DNA from: JANXQG01 sp963775975
GTDB lineage: Bacteria; Planctomycetota; Planctomycetia; Pirellulales; Thermoguttaceae
Reading direction: 5' to 3'
DNA: 64,000 nucleotides
Assembly (NCBI GenBank): GCA_963775975.1
Contig: CAVZKX010000004.1
Coordinates: 142,833-206,832 of the forward strand
The notes under the pieces were generated by a model, which was given only the letters and a program-made list of their open reading frames with translations, was not told the DNA's origin and made no database searches. The position numbers and the translations under genes were made by a program. The first letter of the stretch is position 1. Each line of letters opens with the position of its first letter. Below, piece after piece: positions 49,755 to 58,218 of this stretch.

Positions 49755-51446
49755 ATGGATATAGGCGAACTACTCCTCCGTCGAGGGTTGCTCAATCGCA
49801 ACCAGATCGACGAGTCCCGCCGTGCGCAGACGGAGGGAGTGCGCCTCGATCAGGCCGCGGTGCAACTTGGATTTGTGACGGAGGAGGTCGCGCTGAAGGC
49901 GTTGGCCGACGAAGTGGGGCTGGCCTTCGTCGATCTGGTTGACGAAGAGGTCGATCTCGAGCTGCTGAAGGATTTTCCTTCCCGGTTCATCCATCGCGAG
50001 TCGCTCTTCCCGGTCCATCGCAACAATGGCACGCTGATCGTCGCCACGAGCGACCCCTTCAATCTCTATCCGCTGGATGAGCTCAGCGTGGCGACGGGCC
50101 TGACGATCGTGCCGGTCCTCGCCAGCAAGGAAGAAATCTCCAAGCGGATCAAGGCGCACCTGGGCGTCGGCAGCGATACGGTAGACAGCCTCATCGCGGC
50201 GAGCGGCGACGACGAGCTGTTCGATCTGGCAGAAGGCAAGGACGCCGAGCTTTCGGAGGCCGCGAAAGAGCCGTCCGTCGTCCGCCTGGTGAACGAGATT
50301 CTGACCGAAGCGATCGAGCTCCGTGCGAGCGACGTGCACATCGAATCGCAGTCGACGGGCCTCAAGGTGCGCTACCGCGTCGACGGCGTGCTCCACACGC
50401 AGCCGATGCCGCCCGAGATCAACCGCTTCCAGGCGGCGATCATCAGCCGCTTGAAAATCATGTCGCGGTTGAACATCGCCGAGCGACGCTTGCCGCAGGA
50501 CGGCCGCATCCAACTGCGGACCGGCGGCCGAGAGGTCGATATCCGCGTTTCCGTGATCCCCATGATTCACGGCGAAGGCCTCGTGCTGCGTTTGTTGGAC
50601 AAAACGGCGATGGAATTCAAGCTCGCCAAGCTGGGCATGGAGGCCGACATCTATGCGGTCTTTCGCGAACTGATCAAACTGCCTCACGGCATCATCCTGG
50701 TGACCGGCCCCACCGGTTCCGGCAAGAGCACTACGCTTTATAGCGCGCTCTTGGAAATCAAAGACGACGAAACCAAGATCATCACCACCGAAGACCCGGT
50801 GGAATACCAACTCGACGGGATTAGTCAAATCCAAGTGCATGCCAAGATCGGGTTGACCTTCGGTACTTCCCTGCGGAGCATTTTGCGACACGACCCGGAC
50901 ATCGTGCTCGTAGGCGAAATCCGCGACCTGGAAACGGCCGAGAACGCCATCCAGGCCTCGCTCACCGGGCACTTGGTCTTTAGCACGCTGCACACCAACG
51001 ACGCGGCCGGCGCCTACACGCGATTGGTCGATATGGGGCTGGAGCCGTTCCTGGTCTCCAGCACGGTCGAGGCGGTGATGGCCCAGCGGCTGGTTCGGAC
51101 GCTCTGCAAACATTGCAAGGAAGCCTACAAGCCGGTCCTTGATGAGTTGCCGCCCGACTTCCCGGTGGACAAGTTGACCAGCGACGTCACGCTTTACCGT
51201 CCGGTAGGCTGCCGCGAATGCCGGCAGGTCGGCTATCGCGGCCGTTTGGGCCTTTACGAACTGCTGGTAACGACGGAGGAAATCCGCCAGTTGTCGCACG
51301 ACCGCGTCAGCAGCTGGGCGATTGAAAAAGCGGCCGTCGAAAAGGGCATGAGGACGCTCCGCGAAGATGGTTGGCTGAAAGTTCTCAGCGGCCGGACGAC
51401 GATCGACGAGGTGATGCGCATGACCAAAGGAAAAATTGGAAAATAA
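49755..51446 (+). CDS. gspE: Type II secretion / pilus assembly ATPase GspE
   Basis: A 563-residue traffic ATPase. It has an N-terminal GspE-N domain (residues 1-150), then EPSVVRLVNEILTEAIELRASDVHIE, the start of the ATPase core. Walker A is GPTGSGKSTTLYSALLE and the Asp box is ITTEDPVEYQLDGISQIQV. Walker B is DPDIVLVGEIRDLETA and the His box is HLVFSTLHTNDAAGA. A zinc-binding motif CKHCKEAYK with CREC follows. It powers pseudopilus assembly from the cytoplasmic face together with GspF, GspL and GspM. A TATAAT at 49696-49701 is a candidate -10. It is the first gene of the gsp operon in the window. No gspC or gspD precedes it. Confidence 0.93.
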   Translation: MDIGELLLRRGLLNRNQIDESRRAQTEGVRLDQAAVQLGFVTEEVALKALADEVGLAFVDLVDEEVDLELLKDFPSRFIHRESLFPVHRNNGTLIVATSDPFNLYPLDELSVATGLTIVPVLASKEEISKRIKAHLGVGSDTVDSLIAASGDDELFDLAEGKDAELSEAAKEPSVVRLVNEILTEAIELRASDVHIESQSTGLKVRYRVDGVLHTQPMPPEINRFQAAIISRLKIMSRLNIAERRLPQDGRIQLRTGGREVDIRVSVIPMIHGEGLVLRLLDKTAMEFKLAKLGMEADIYAVFRELIKLPHGIILVTGPTGSGKSTTLYSALLEIKDDETKIITTEDPVEYQLDGISQIQVHAKIGLTFGTSLRSILRHDPDIVLVGEIRDLETAENAIQASLTGHLVFSTLHTNDAAGAYTRLVDMGLEPFLVSSTVEAVMAQRLVRTLCKHCKEAYKPVLDELPPDFPVDKLTSDVTLYRPVGCRECRQVGYRGRLGLYELLVTTEEIRQLSHDRVSSWAIEKAAVEKGMRTLREDGWLKVLSGRTTIDEVMRMTKGKIGK

Positions 51447-51527
51447 CTGTAGGGAACGCCCTCCGCGGCGTTCCGAGAAGCGAATGTGTACGTAAGTGCG
51501 GAACGGGGCGGAGCCCGTTCCCTACAG
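51447..51527. repeat. Inverted repeat filling the gspE-gspF gap
   Basis: CTGTAGGGAACG at the left and CGTTCCCTACAG at the right are perfect 12-base arms across 81 bases, with smaller GC hairpins inside. It begins at the base after the gspE stop. Confidence 0.8.
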
Positions 51528-51537
51528 ATGTTAAACA

Positions 51538-52746
51538 ATGCCCGATTTCAATTACATAGCCTGCGATGCGGCGGGCGTCCGACAAAGCGGTACGATCGCG
51601 GCCGCCAGCCGGCGCGAGGCTGCCGCCGCGCTCGCCGGAAAGGCGCTCTTCCCGGTGAGCATGGACGACGCACGGCCCATGGGCGAGCCGAAGCGCATGC
51701 GCCGCGTGCCGGCCGCGCTCTTGGCGGTGACCTACGGGCAGTTGGCCGACTTACTGCGGAGTGGCGTGCCGCTCTTGCGGGCGTTAACCGTCGTCGAGAA
51801 GCAAACATCGCAGGCCGGGCTGAAGTCGATTCTGGAAGACATTCGCCGCCAAGTGGAAGACGGCAAGACGCTCGCCGATGCCATGATCCGCTTTCAGAAC
51901 GTGCTGGGCGAGATGGCCGTGAGCATGGTCCGCGCGGGCAGCGAAGGCGGCTTCCTCGAAGAGGCCCTGACGCGAGTCGCCCAATTCACTGAAGGCCAGG
52001 ACGACCTGAAGAAGCGGACGATGGGCGCACTGGCCTATCCAATGTTCCTCGCCATCGTGGGCACCATTATCGTATCGGTGCTGGTGATCTTCTTCGTTCC
52101 TCAGTTCGATGAGTTGTTCAAGAGCCTCCGTGAACGAGGAGACTTGCCGATGGTCACCGAATGGCTCTTGGCCGTCAGCAGCGCCCTGCGAAGTTGGCCG
52201 GCGCTTTTCATAGCGGCCGCGATTGTGGGAGGCGTTTGGTGGCTGCGCCGCTGGTTGGCCACCGATGAGGGTCGCTGGTGGTCCGACAGCATGCGCATTC
52301 GCGCGCCGCTCTTGGGTCCCGTCTTCCTCGGCCTCGCCGTATCGCGTTTTTGCCGCGTGCTTGGTACGCTTTTGCACAACGGCGTGCCGATCATCCGATC
52401 GCTGCAGATTTCCCGCGATTCCACCGGAAATCGCGTCCTTGGCGACGCCATCGGCAAGGCCACGGAGAACATCTCGGCAGGACAATCGCTGGCTGGCCCT
52501 CTGGGCGCCAGCGGCAAGTTCCCGCCGATCGTCGTAGAAATGATCGCCGTCGCCGAACAGGCCAACAACCTGGAAAACGTCCTCTTGTCGGTCGCGGAGA
52601 CGCAAGAGCGGCAGACGTGGCGGCGGCTAGATATTACCGTGCGGCTTTTGGAGCCGATTATGCTTTTGATCTTAGCGAGCGTCATCCTCGTTCTGGTGAT
52701 AGCTTTGCTGCTTCCCGTTATGAAGATGGGCACAACCGTTGGATAA
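51538..52746 (+). CDS. gspF: Type II secretion inner-membrane platform protein GspF
   Basis: A 402-residue protein of normal length. It has two GspF/PilC domains, each followed by membrane helices: LADLLRSGVPLLRALTVVEK with MAYP-type GALAYPMFLAIVGTIIVSV, then FCRVLGTLLHNGVPIIRSLQ with SVIL-type LASVILVLVIALLLPVMKMG. The start ATG at 51538 gives MPDFNYIACDAAGVRQSGTI, standard for the family. It forms the platform under the pseudopilus and contacts GspE. It follows gspE after an 81-base palindromic repeat. Confidence 0.93.
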   Translation: MPDFNYIACDAAGVRQSGTIAAASRREAAAALAGKALFPVSMDDARPMGEPKRMRRVPAALLAVTYGQLADLLRSGVPLLRALTVVEKQTSQAGLKSILEDIRRQVEDGKTLADAMIRFQNVLGEMAVSMVRAGSEGGFLEEALTRVAQFTEGQDDLKKRTMGALAYPMFLAIVGTIIVSVLVIFFVPQFDELFKSLRERGDLPMVTEWLLAVSSALRSWPALFIAAAIVGGVWWLRRWLATDEGRWWSDSMRIRAPLLGPVFLGLAVSRFCRVLGTLLHNGVPIIRSLQISRDSTGNRVLGDAIGKATENISAGQSLAGPLGASGKFPPIVVEMIAVAEQANNLENVLLSVAETQERQTWRRLDITVRLLEPIMLLILASVILVLVIALLLPVMKMGTTVG

Positions 52747-52772
52747 CTATGACACTTCAAAAGGAGATTACC

Positions 52773-53180
52773 ATGTATCGCAATCGTAAACGCCCGGCGG
52801 AAGGCTTCACTTTGATTGAAGTTCTGCTGGTGCTCGTTATTCTCGTCGTACTCGCTTCGCTGGCGGTCGTGGCCATCGGGCCAATCATGAAAGGCATGAA
52901 AGTCAAGCAAGCCAAGACGCAGATCGGCCTGTTTAAGACGGCCATCAACAAATACAACATGGATGTCGGCAACTACCCGCCGAACCTCGACGCCTTGTTG
53001 GTCCAGCCCGGTGACGTGCAGCAGGGGAAGTGGGAAGGCCCCTACCTCGAGGTCGCACAAATACCCTTGGATCCTTGGAGCCATCCATACACTTACTCTC
53101 CCAGTAGCCAGCACAACTTGGAATTCGATATTGGAACCGTCGACCCCAACGGGGTACAGATAGGCAATTGGACGCCATAA
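52773..53180 (+). CDS. gspG: Major pseudopilin GspG
   Basis: The start ATG at 52773 (MYRNRKRPAEG) is preferred over ATG 52749 because AAGGAG lies seven bases upstream. The prepilin cleavage site is AEG/FTLIEVLLVLVILVVLASL, with Gly at -1 and Glu at +5. The C-terminal part KWEGPYLEVAQIPLDPWSH, with YTYSPSSQHN, is the conserved GspG calcium-site region. About 135 residues. It forms the body of the pseudopilus. Confidence 0.93.
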   Translation: MYRNRKRPAEGFTLIEVLLVLVILVVLASLAVVAIGPIMKGMKVKQAKTQIGLFKTAINKYNMDVGNYPPNLDALLVQPGDVQQGKWEGPYLEVAQIPLDPWSHPYTYSPSSQHNLEFDIGTVDPNGVQIGNWTP

Positions 53181-53181
53181 C

Positions 53182-53808
53182 ATGATGACACCGCAAAATC
53201 TCGCATCCTCTAATTCGACTGCGGGCGCCGGGCGACGACGCGGCTTTACGCTCGTCGAGATCCTTATTGTGATGGCCGTCCTCGTGGTAATCTTCGCAAT
53301 GGCGGTCCCGCTGATACGCAAGCCGCTGGTGCGGCGCGAGGTACAGTCGGCCGCCGACTCGGTCCGCACGAAGATGTTTCATGCCCGGATCGGCGCGATG
53401 CGATCGAGTCACGTCTACACGTTCCAGTACCAGCCGGGCAGCGGCACGTACCGCGTCTCGCCGCAGGAACTGGCCTCTGCGCAGACGGCTGACGGTTCGC
53501 AGGGCGCGACGGAGGACCCCGTACTTGCCGACGGCGAGCATCAGCCGTCGGAAGACGGCAGCCTGCCGGACGGGATGCGCCTTATTGCCGACGACAGTCC
53601 GGACCCGGATGCCTCCGATGCGGCACCGGCGGCGATCGCGCAGGGTGGAGACGGCGGCAATGGCTGGTCCGATCCGATATTCTTCTATCCCGATGGCACA
53701 ACCTCCGACGCCAGGCTCATCGTGGCCAGCGGTCGCGGGTATGCCATCCACATCCGTATCCGCGGCGTCACCGGCAACGTGGTCGTGGGCAGTCCTGTCG
53801 TGGAGTAA
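53182..53808 (+). CDS. gspH: Minor pseudopilin GspH
   Basis: It starts one base after the gspG stop. The type IV pilin-like signal is RRG/FTLVEILIVMAVLVVIFAM, followed by a long N-terminal helix and a beta-rich part. A GspH-type end is seen (SGRGYAIHIRIRGVTGNVVV). A Pro/Asp-rich insertion of about 40 residues (DGEHQPSEDGSLPDGM and DDSPDPDASDAAPAA) is unusual. 208 residues. It probably caps the pseudopilus with GspI, GspJ and GspK. Confidence 0.8.
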   Translation: MMTPQNLASSNSTAGAGRRRGFTLVEILIVMAVLVVIFAMAVPLIRKPLVRREVQSAADSVRTKMFHARIGAMRSSHVYTFQYQPGSGTYRVSPQELASAQTADGSQGATEDPVLADGEHQPSEDGSLPDGMRLIADDSPDPDASDAAPAAIAQGGDGGNGWSDPIFFYPDGTTSDARLIVASGRGYAIHIRIRGVTGNVVVGSPVVE

Positions 53809-53812
53809 GCCC

Positions 53813-54308
53813 ATGCAATCGGCCCGAACGTCATCGAGCGAAACGCGCCGCGTTCTCATTGCTGGAAGTTATTCTGGCCCTCACATTGCTCGCTGGGGCG
53901 GTGGCTGTGCTGGGAGAAGTCAGCCGCCTCGCACTGCAAAACGCCGGATCGGCCCGCGATTTGGCCCGTGCCCAGATGTTGTGCGAAACGAAGATGTCCG
54001 AGGTTGTTTCGGGCATCACGGCCGCCTCGGCCGTTGACAATGCGTCTTTCGACCCCAGCATGGAAGCCGCGGCAGCCGACGACAACAACTGGGTCTATTC
54101 CATCGCCACCGACTCGCAGACGCCCGGCATACAAGGCCTGATTTCCGTCCGCGTGACGGTCACGAAGGACGTGCCCGCCGCACAGCATCCCGTCGAGTTT
54201 TCCCTGGTCCGTTGGATGCCCGACCCCAACGCTCAGCAAGAGGGCAGTTCGGGCAGCAGCGGGTCTAACGCCACTTCCAGCGGAGGGACGAGCAATGGCG
54301 GATCGTAA
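53813..54308 (+). CDS. gspI: Minor pseudopilin GspI (frameshifted in leader)
   Basis: The ATG at 53813 gives MQSARTSSSETRR. The cleavage motif FSLLEVILALTLLAGAVAVL is in another frame, so an indel lies between about 53845 and 53852. The body has ARDLARAQMLCETKMSEVV, VDNASFDPSMEAAAADD and WVYSIATDSQTPGIQGLISV, as in GspI proteins, and a Ser/Gly-rich tail. About 165 residues. The gene ends 14 bases inside gspJ, in a different frame. With the break repaired by removing one base the residue before FSLLE would be Ala; by adding two, Gly. Confidence 0.85.
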
Positions 54309-55461
54309 GGCCTTCGCGCTGCCAACTCGTTCCCACGCTCCGCGTGGGAACGTACTGAGCGGCCGCTCTGCGGCCATGTCGTGGACGTGCGCGCGATTCC
54401 AGGGCCGCGGAGCGGCCGAGCGGTCCGTCACGACGCGGGAGCGTCGTAACGAGGGGCAATCGCGTCGTAACGAGGGGCGCGCGGCGTACACGCTGCTGGA
54501 AGTCATGTTGGCGCTGGCCTTGACCATGATCACGATCGCCTTAATTGCCGGGGCGATGCACGTCCACATGGCCATCGCCGAGAAGAGCCGCAACCAGGTT
54601 GAAGAGGCGCAATTGGCGCGGGCGTTGCTCCAGCGCATCGCCGACGATCTCCGCAACGCGGTGCCCTACCAGCCGCCGGCGGGAAGCAGCAGCGGATCGG
54701 CTTCGTCCAGTTCCGGCGGCGGTTCGGCAACGTCCGCCGCATCGGCGCCAGTAGCCGGTTCGTCGTCGGGCACGGGTGCAAGTGCTTCCTCCAGTTCGGC
54801 CGCGAACTCTTCTTCGTCGTCCGGCACGAGCAGTACAATGCCCATTTCCGGCGGATTGTTCGGAGATATGCAGGATGTGCAAATCGAGACCGCCCGCCGG
54901 CCCCGGCTGACTCGGGCGATGCTGGCGGCGGCGGAAGACGGCTCGCAGCCGGCCACGCTGAGTGACGTTCGCATTGTCAGCTATAGCTTGGGCGCGCCGA
55001 CCGGCACTGGCTCGACCGGCCCGACCACCGACGGCGGCGCTGCGGGCGGCCTTTACCGCAGTGAAATGGACCGAGCGCGATTTTACATGGCGCAGCAGCA
55101 GGGACAGTCCAGCCCGACGGACGCGGTCAAGTTGGGTGATCCGACGGTCGGCGAGGTCGTCGGTCTGACTTTCCAGTATTACGATGGCAGCACCGAGAAT
55201 GACGAGTGGGACTCGAACCAGCAAGGCAAACTGCCCAGCGCGGTCAAGGTCACGCTCACGATACGCTCCGCGCGGAAATCGAGCGGGTCGCATCTCGGCG
55301 GCGCATCCGGCGAACACCGCGAGGCGGTCTACGATATTCTCGTCGACCTGCCCAACTCCGCGGTTCCCGCCAGCGAATTCAAATCACTGGCGCAGGTCGA
55401 CAAGATGAAGGGCTCATCGAACGCGTCGATGAGCACCTCCACCAGCAGCAGCACGCCGTGA
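54295..55461 (+). CDS. gspJ: Minor pseudopilin GspJ with a repeat-derived leader
   Basis: A 388-residue protein. The start MADRKAFALPTRSHAPRGN lies in the end of gspI. The cleavage motif YTLLEVMLALALTMITIALI comes only at residue 64, preceded by Ala and not Gly. The residues between, including an Arg-rich stretch RSVTTRERRNEGQSRRNEG, are encoded by a palindromic interspersed repeat (54325-54375) and similar GC palindromes. After the helix there is QLARALLQRIADDLRNAVPY, a Ser/Gly-rich linker of about 60 residues and a C-terminal GspJ part with VVGLTFQYYDGSTENDEWDS. The long leader is the oddity. A normal leader is 5-20 residues. Confidence 0.85.
   Translation: MADRKAFALPTRSHAPRGNVLSGRSAAMSWTCARFQGRGAAERSVTTRERRNEGQSRRNEGRAAYTLLEVMLALALTMITIALIAGAMHVHMAIAEKSRNQVEEAQLARALLQRIADDLRNAVPYQPPAGSSSGSASSSSGGGSATSAASAPVAGSSSGTGASASSSSAANSSSSSGTSSTMPISGGLFGDMQDVQIETARRPRLTRAMLAAAEDGSQPATLSDVRIVSYSLGAPTGTGSTGPTTDGGAAGGLYRSEMDRARFYMAQQQGQSSPTDAVKLGDPTVGEVVGLTFQYYDGSTENDEWDSNQQGKLPSAVKVTLTIRSARKSSGSHLGGASGEHREAVYDILVDLPNSAVPASEFKSLAQVDKMKGSSNASMSTSTSSSTP
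54325..54375. repeat. Palindromic interspersed repeat inside gspJ
   Basis: Fifty-one bases starting ACTCGTTCCCACGCTCCGCG differ from 19237-19286 by only about two positions. The repeat is read in frame as TRSHAPRGN-VLSGRSAA. Confidence 0.85.
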
Positions 55462-55505
55462 ACAAGCATCGCGTGAATAATCTCAATTCGCAAGGACGAC
55501 CCACC

Positions 55506-58178
55506 ATGATGTTAAGACAACGCAAAGCACGTCGCGGCATCATCCTGCTGATGGTTCTGGTGGTCATCGCCATGCTGTCGCTGGCCGCGCTCGGTTTCTC
55601 CGAATTGATGTTGAACGAGCGCCGCGCGGGAATCGCCGCCAGCCGACAGGCGCAGGCGCGGTCTTTCGCGCTCTCCGGCGCCGAGCTCGCCTGCCAGGTT
55701 CTCGATATGGACCCGGCCGATCAGAACACCGCGGGCGGCGTCTTCGACAATCCGTCGCGCTTCCAAAACCAGGTGGTCGACGACACGGGGACGGAGCAGT
55801 TCCACGGCCAATTTTCCATCGTCGCCCCGAAGTCCGATGGCCGCACCATTAGCGGCGTCCGCTACGGAGTGCAAGATGAGTCGACGAAGATCAACCTCGC
55901 TACGCTCATAAACTTCGACCAATCCAGCGGCTCGGCCGGTATCAACGAAGGCACCAGCGGCAACACCTACGCCCACATGATGCTCATGGGCCTGCCGGGC
56001 ATGACCGACGACACCGCCGACGCGATCCTGGAGTGGATCGACCCCTCCGGCAAACAGCGGACCAACGGTCCCGGAGCGCAGTATTACGCCGGGCTTTCGC
56101 CGCCTTACGCGGAGCGAAACGGCACGCCCACGACGCTCGAGGAGCTTCTGCTCGTCAAAGGCGTGACGCCCGAACTGCTCTATGGATTGGACGCGGCCAA
56201 GATGGGCCTTTCCAGCGGGTCGAATTCCGGCGGCGGGTCGATCGGCGGAGTCGACAATTCCGACGGTTCGATGGACCACGGCTGGGCCGCCTATCTGACT
56301 TTGGCCAGCGCCGAAGACAACCTCAAGAGCGATGGCACGCAAAAGATCAATTTGAACGATCCGGATCTCCAGACGCTCTACCAAACTTTGTCCGACGCCT
56401 TGGATGAGGAGTCGGCCGAATTCATCATCGCTTATCGGCTCGGCGGAAAAGGCCAGGCCGACGCGACTGGCCATCTCGACCTTACGAAGCTCGCGGGCTC
56501 CGGCAGCGATAGCAGCACCTCGGGCGGTAGTTCCGCTGGCGGCAGCAGCACCGGCGGCAGCGGCGGCGGCGCTACGGGCAGCGTGCAGATTAACAACCTC
56601 TTGGATCTAGCCAGCGGAACGGCCACGTTGTTAATGCCACAATCAACGGGCGGCACCAATGGCGGACCGGGCGGCGGCGGCTTCGGACCCGGCGGCGGTC
56701 CTGGCGGCGGAGGTCCTGGTGGCGGCGGACCGGTGCCGGCGGCGGAGGACCCGGCGGCGGTGGACCCGGCGGCGGTGGTGGTCCTGGCGGTGGCGGACCC
56801 GGCGGCGGCGGTACACGCGGAGGAGGCCCTGTCAGCTTCAACGACGGCAGCAACGGCGGCAGGTACATTGTCGATCGCGGCGGAGTGGATGAACTCCATA
56901 TCGCCGCCGACCCAGTGCCGTTGGAGCCGATGTTTAACTCCGCGATGTGGCCGCGGGGGCTTGCGCTCGGCAGAAATCGGATCGGCGGGTCGCCGCCCGC
57001 AAGAATTTACTCCAGCTATGCGAGCTCGATTGGCGCACCTCCTTCTTCTCGACAACTCGAGTGGTCGGGGGCTGCCGCAGCGGCGCAAGAGCATCTTCGC
57101 CGTGGCCCAACAAAACGGTGGCGGCGGTGGCGGCGCCGGACCTGGCGGCGGACGAGGCGGCAATGGCGGAGGTGGCGGCGCTGGCGGCGGTCGAGGAGGT
57201 AATGGTGGCGGCGGCAACGGCGGAGGTGGCGGCGGCCGCGGCGGCGCTGGCGGCGGTCGAGGTGGCGGCGGTAATGGTGGCGGTCCTGGTGGCGGCGGAA
57301 ATGGCGGCGGCGGCGCTGGCGGCGGCCGTGGTGGCAACGGCGGCAATGGAGGCGGTCCCAACGGCAATGCTGGCGGCGGACGTGGCGGTAACGGCAATGG
57401 CGGCAACGGCAATGCAGGCGGCGGCGGTGGTGGTCGTGGCGGCACTGGCAATAGTGGCCGCGGTGGCACCGGCGGTCGCGGCGGCCGTGGTGGTCGCGGC
57501 GGCCGTGGCGGCGCGGGCGGACGTGGTGGTCAAGGCGGCCGCGGTGGTCAAGGCGGCCGCGGCGGTCAAGGCGGTCGCGGTCAAGGCGGCCGCGGTGGCC
57601 CGGTTGTCCAAAGAAATGGCAACCAAGGAAAGATCACGCTGCCGAACCCTTTCGCCCCGACGACCGGTTCGATGTCAACCACGCTCCCCAAGCTGTTCGC
57701 CAACTGCACGACCAGCGCCAATACTTCGACCGCTGGCAAGATCAACATCAACCAGGCCTCGCGCGTCGTCCTGATGTGCATCCCGAACGTGACGTCCGAT
57801 CTGGCCGACCAGCTCATCCAGCAGCGGCAGATGGACCCGGCCTCGCAGACGGAAACCGACCAGTGTCCGGCGTGGCCCCTCATTCGCGGGGCGGTGGATC
57901 TGCCGACGATGAAGAAGCTTCTGCCCTATGTAAACACGGGCGGAAGCGTCTACCGCGCTCAGGTCATCGGCTCATTTGAGAAAGGCAGCACGTCAGCGCG
58001 AATCGAAGTTGTGATTGATGCTACCCAAAGCCCTGCCCGCATAGTATTCTGGAATGATATCAGTCATTTGCAGGGCGGCTTCGCCGTGGAGCCTCAGGCC
58101 GCAAGCGATAGCAGCGGCGGCAACAGTGCCGGCAATGGCGGCAACGTCCCAACCAGCGCCGGCAATGTCAGCCAGTAA
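55506..58178 (+). CDS. gspK: Type II secretion minor pseudopilin GspK with a large Gly-rich insertion
   Basis: Start ATG 55506. The leader KARRG/IILLMVLVVIAMLSLAAL and the GspK body follow: SGAELACQVLDMD, VQDESTKINLATLINF, YAHMMLMGLPGMTDDTAD with AILEWIDP, TTLEELLLVKGVTPELLYG. Helix-hairpin-helix-like pieces recur at the end (GKININQASRVVLMCIPNVT). At about residues 380-440 and 535-700 the protein is interrupted by Gly-rich tracts. Frame text between 56750 and 56975 (Ala/Val-rich) is out of frame, with compensating indels at about those points. The insertion raises length from the usual ~330 to 890 residues. GspK sits at the pseudopilus tip. Confidence 0.85.
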   Translation: MMLRQRKARRGIILLMVLVVIAMLSLAALGFSELMLNERRAGIAASRQAQARSFALSGAELACQVLDMDPADQNTAGGVFDNPSRFQNQVVDDTGTEQFHGQFSIVAPKSDGRTISGVRYGVQDESTKINLATLINFDQSSGSAGINEGTSGNTYAHMMLMGLPGMTDDTADAILEWIDPSGKQRTNGPGAQYYAGLSPPYAERNGTPTTLEELLLVKGVTPELLYGLDAAKMGLSSGSNSGGGSIGGVDNSDGSMDHGWAAYLTLASAEDNLKSDGTQKINLNDPDLQTLYQTLSDALDEESAEFIIAYRLGGKGQADATGHLDLTKLAGSGSDSSTSGGSSAGGSSTGGSGGGATGSVQINNLLDLASGTATLLMPQSTGGTNGGPGGGGFGPGGGPGGGGPGGGGPVPAAEDPAAVDPAAVVVLAVADPAAAVHAEEALSASTTAATAAGTLSIAAEWMNSISPPTQCRWSRCLTPRCGRGGLRSAEIGSAGRRPQEFTPAMRARLAHLLLLDNSSGRGLPQRRKSIFAVAQQNGGGGGGAGPGGGRGGNGGGGGAGGGRGGNGGGGNGGGGGGRGGAGGGRGGGGNGGGPGGGGNGGGGAGGGRGGNGGNGGGPNGNAGGGRGGNGNGGNGNAGGGGGGRGGTGNSGRGGTGGRGGRGGRGGRGGAGGRGGQGGRGGQGGRGGQGGRGQGGRGGPVVQRNGNQGKITLPNPFAPTTGSMSTTLPKLFANCTTSANTSTAGKININQASRVVLMCIPNVTSDLADQLIQQRQMDPASQTETDQCPAWPLIRGAVDLPTMKKLLPYVNTGGSVYRAQVIGSFEKGSTSARIEVVIDATQSPARIVFWNDISHLQGGFAVEPQAASDSSGGNSAGNGGNVPTSAGNVSQ
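57115..57603 (+). repeat. Gly/Arg-coding (GGCGGN) low-complexity tract in gspK
   Basis: About 163 codons, nearly all Gly with interspersed Arg and Asn, as in repeated GGGRGG and GGNGGG units. Codons are mainly GGC, GGT and GGA, so it is not a simple perfect microsatellite. Confidence 0.85.
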
Positions 58179-58218
58179 TCACAGCTTTTCGACATTCTGA
58201 TTTCGAGTTCCAGCCCGC

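Noticed and set aside
49770..51299. 509-codon frame on the minus strand opposite gspE
   Set aside because: gspE is unambiguous with all ATPase motifs; the antisense frame has no recognisable domain.
56432..57626. Poly-Pro and poly-Ala frames opposite and overlapping the gspK Gly tract
   Set aside because: These are the trivial products of a GGCGGN repeat read in other frames and on the other strand.
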